From the NCBI RefSeq assembly GCF_002876705.1, contig NZ_MDAG01000012.1, positions 92,964 to 156,963 of the forward strand: DNA of 64,000 bases, in the 5' to 3' direction. The position numbers and the translations under genes are program-made. This document shows positions 62,962 to 64,000 of this stretch, piece after piece (the first letter of the stretch is position 1; the number at the start of each line of letters is the position of its first letter). The stretch comes from Enterovibrio norvegicus_B. Its GTDB lineage: Bacteria > Pseudomonadota > Gammaproteobacteria > Enterobacterales > Vibrionaceae. The notes under the pieces were generated by a model. The model saw only the letters and a list, made by a program, of their open reading frames with translations, had not been told where the DNA came from and did not search any database.

Positions 62962-63561
62962 ATGCTGCAAGGCGACATGTTTGATGAAACCGGATGGATC
63001 AACATTCCGGATGGAGCGTTGTTCTGGCAACCGAATTTCTTCTCTGAGGAAGAAGCGGCTGAGATATTCTCTGGTCTTATGTCTACGCTTCCTTGGCAAC
63101 AACAACCGATCTCAATGTTTGGGAGAGAGGTGCTTCAACCCCGCCTTCAAGCATCTTTCGGTGATAAGTCTTATGGTTATTCTGGGCTCAAACTGGCTGC
63201 CGCCAAAATGCCTTCATCATTAGACCTACTGAAAAAAAGATGCGAAGCACAAGCAGATACGCCTTTCAACTCTGTGCTCGCCAATCTTTATCGAGATGGG
63301 CAAGATTACATGGGGTGGCATCAAGATAATGAAGTTGAGCTTGGCAAAGAACCTGCGATCGCGTCGTTGAGTTTTGGTGAAACGCGCCGCTTTGTGCTTA
63401 AACACCTCAAGAGTGGAGAAAAAAGGGAATTTGAATTGAATTCCGGCGCATTGCTGATAATGGCGGGTAAAATCCAGACTTATTGGCACCACTCGATCCC
63501 GAAAACCGCGAAAATGAAAGGGCCGAGAATTAATCTGACCTTCAGAAACATCATTTTTTAG
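62962..63561 (+). CDS. AlkB-like 2-oxoglutarate/Fe(II) dioxygenase
   Basis: 199 residues. Oxidative demethylase family repairing 1-methyladenine and 3-methylcytosine in DNA or RNA. Seen: iron ligands H120 and D122 (GWHQDNE) and H177 (HSIPK), 2-oxoglutarate Arg pair R189 and R195 (RINLTFR), and the nucleotide-lid region QPRLQASFGDKSYGYSG. Closer to ALKBH2/3-like bacterial homologs than to E. coli AlkB. AGAGG lies 10 bases before ATG 62962; another ATG at 62958 in a different frame encodes only eight codons. ATG 62977 is an alternative start. Confidence 0.93.
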   Translation: MLQGDMFDETGWINIPDGALFWQPNFFSEEEAAEIFSGLMSTLPWQQQPISMFGREVLQPRLQASFGDKSYGYSGLKLAAAKMPSSLDLLKKRCEAQADTPFNSVLANLYRDGQDYMGWHQDNEVELGKEPAIASLSFGETRRFVLKHLKSGEKREFELNSGALLIMAGKIQTYWHHSIPKTAKMKGPRINLTFRNIIF

Positions 63562-63653
63562 CGATATTCGAGGTGATTTTTAAGACGATATGGTCGATTT
63601 ATATCGCTTTTGCCGCGATTTTAAGCGAACGAACTTTTATTTAATGATTTGTG

Positions 63654-63681
63654 TTGACTAGATCACGCGAATCCGTAAAAT
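63654..63681 (+). promoter_or_regulatory. promoter of the second tRNA cluster
   Basis: TTGACT (63654-63659), 16-base spacer, TAAAAT (63676-63681), then GC-rich discriminator GCCGACCC. Followed by the same GAAGACAACTTC leader hairpin as cluster 1. Confidence 0.8.
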
Positions 63682-63731
63682 GCCGACCCATACCGCAGCG
63701 GAAGACAACTTCTAAAGCGGAAGGAAACAAA

Positions 63732-63805
63732 GGCGCGTTGGCAGAGTGGCTATGCAGCGGATTGCAAATCCGTGTACCTCGGTTCGACTCCGGGACGCGC
63801 CTCCA
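63732..63805 (+). tRNA. tRNA-Cys(GCA), second copy
   Basis: 74 bases with CCA, identical in sequence to 16878-16951. The preceding GGAAACAAA is also shared apart from one base. Confidence 0.97.
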
Positions 63806-63808
63806 TTT

Positions 63809-63884
63809 GCGACACTAGCTCAGCTGGTAGAGCGCAACCTTGCCAAGGTTGAGGTCACGAGTTCGAACCTCGTGTGTCGCTCCA
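63809..63884 (+). tRNA. tRNA-Gly(GCC), copy 3
   Basis: 76 bases with CCA, identical to the two copies in the first cluster; three bases after tRNA-Cys, as there. Confidence 0.97.
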
Positions 63885-63943
63885 AATTCTTCTCTTCGGA
63901 GAAACAGCTTTCGATTCGTCGGAAGTTAAACACGCAAGGAACT

Positions 63944-64000
63944 CTTGCCAAGGTTGAGGTCACGCCTAAGCCTTGAAGATCGGGAACCTCGTGTGTCGCT
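63944..64000 (+). pseudogene. tRNA-Gly remnant, second copy
   Basis: CTTGCCAAGG to GGTCACG, then the same 20 foreign bases seen at 17359-17415, then AACCTCGTGTGTCGCT up to the window edge. The spacer before it carries the same two TTCG-loop hairpins as in cluster 1 (one is TTCTCTTCGGAGAA). Confidence 0.85.

Overview
The window (about 48% G+C by eye) reads as a chromosomal segment of a marine gammaproteobacterium, most likely family Vibrionaceae (a Vibrio, Grimontia, Enterovibrio or Photobacterium relative). The grounds are a 400-residue FabV enoyl reductase with Tyr235/Lys244, the complete norspermidine branch (fused Dat-Ddc, carboxynorspermidine synthase, NspC), a psrA-fadE pair, HexR next to pykA, GH19 chitinases, and tRNA genes that encode their CCA ends. 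The genus is inference only.

Layout. 1-6.4 kb: the 3' part of a GH92 alpha-mannosidase, an AT-rich exported protein, an AraC regulator, a fructose-type PTS EIIB/EIIC pair without EIIA, and kdgK. 6.4-16.6 kb: MalY/PatB-like C-S lyase, pykA, hexR, a YeeZ-like dehydrogenase, psrA-fadE (a clear PsrA-type operator lies before psrA) and fabV. Two small minus-strand elements, each ending in a terminator, sit between yeeZ and psrA. 16.8-17.6 kb: tRNA cluster Cys-Gly-fMet-Gly-(Gly remnant)-Leu. 17.6-18.8 kb: a gene-free stretch very rich in GATC. 18.8-26.6 kb: a Rid-family protein, the norspermidine genes, a small membrane protein and an AlkD-like DNA repair protein. 27-32.3 kb: two tandem GH19 chitinases and guaC. 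32.3-36 kb: a large RTX-repeat protein and an XRE regulator.

36-43.8 kb: a quaternary-amine module with thioesterase (CdhB-like), GlxA-type regulator, BKACE (CdhC-like), carnitine 3-dehydrogenase (CdhA), BCCT transporter, a second GlxA-type regulator and gamma-butyrobetaine hydroxylase. Together they can take up gamma-butyrobetaine or carnitine and convert it through L-carnitine and 3-dehydrocarnitine to betainyl-CoA and then glycine betaine, releasing acetoacetate. 44-53.5 kb: VIT/vWA surface protein, an SDR lacking its catalytic Tyr, a membrane protein, a cache histidine kinase/NarL-type regulator pair, and a divergent TRAP transporter (DctPQM). 53.6-63.6 kb: a Lon-like AAA protease, 3-hydroxybutyrate dehydrogenase, a DUF808 protein, threonine aldolase, a TSUP permease, PotD and a PuuB-like FAD oxidase (divergent polyamine pair), and an AlkB-type dioxygenase.

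The last 270 bases hold a second tRNA cluster (Cys-Gly-remnant) whose spacer and broken tRNA-Gly piece match the first cluster. Points most worth a second look are the duplicated tRNA remnant, the paired minus-strand elements, the GATC cluster, and shared CGACA half-sites in the carnitine promoters.
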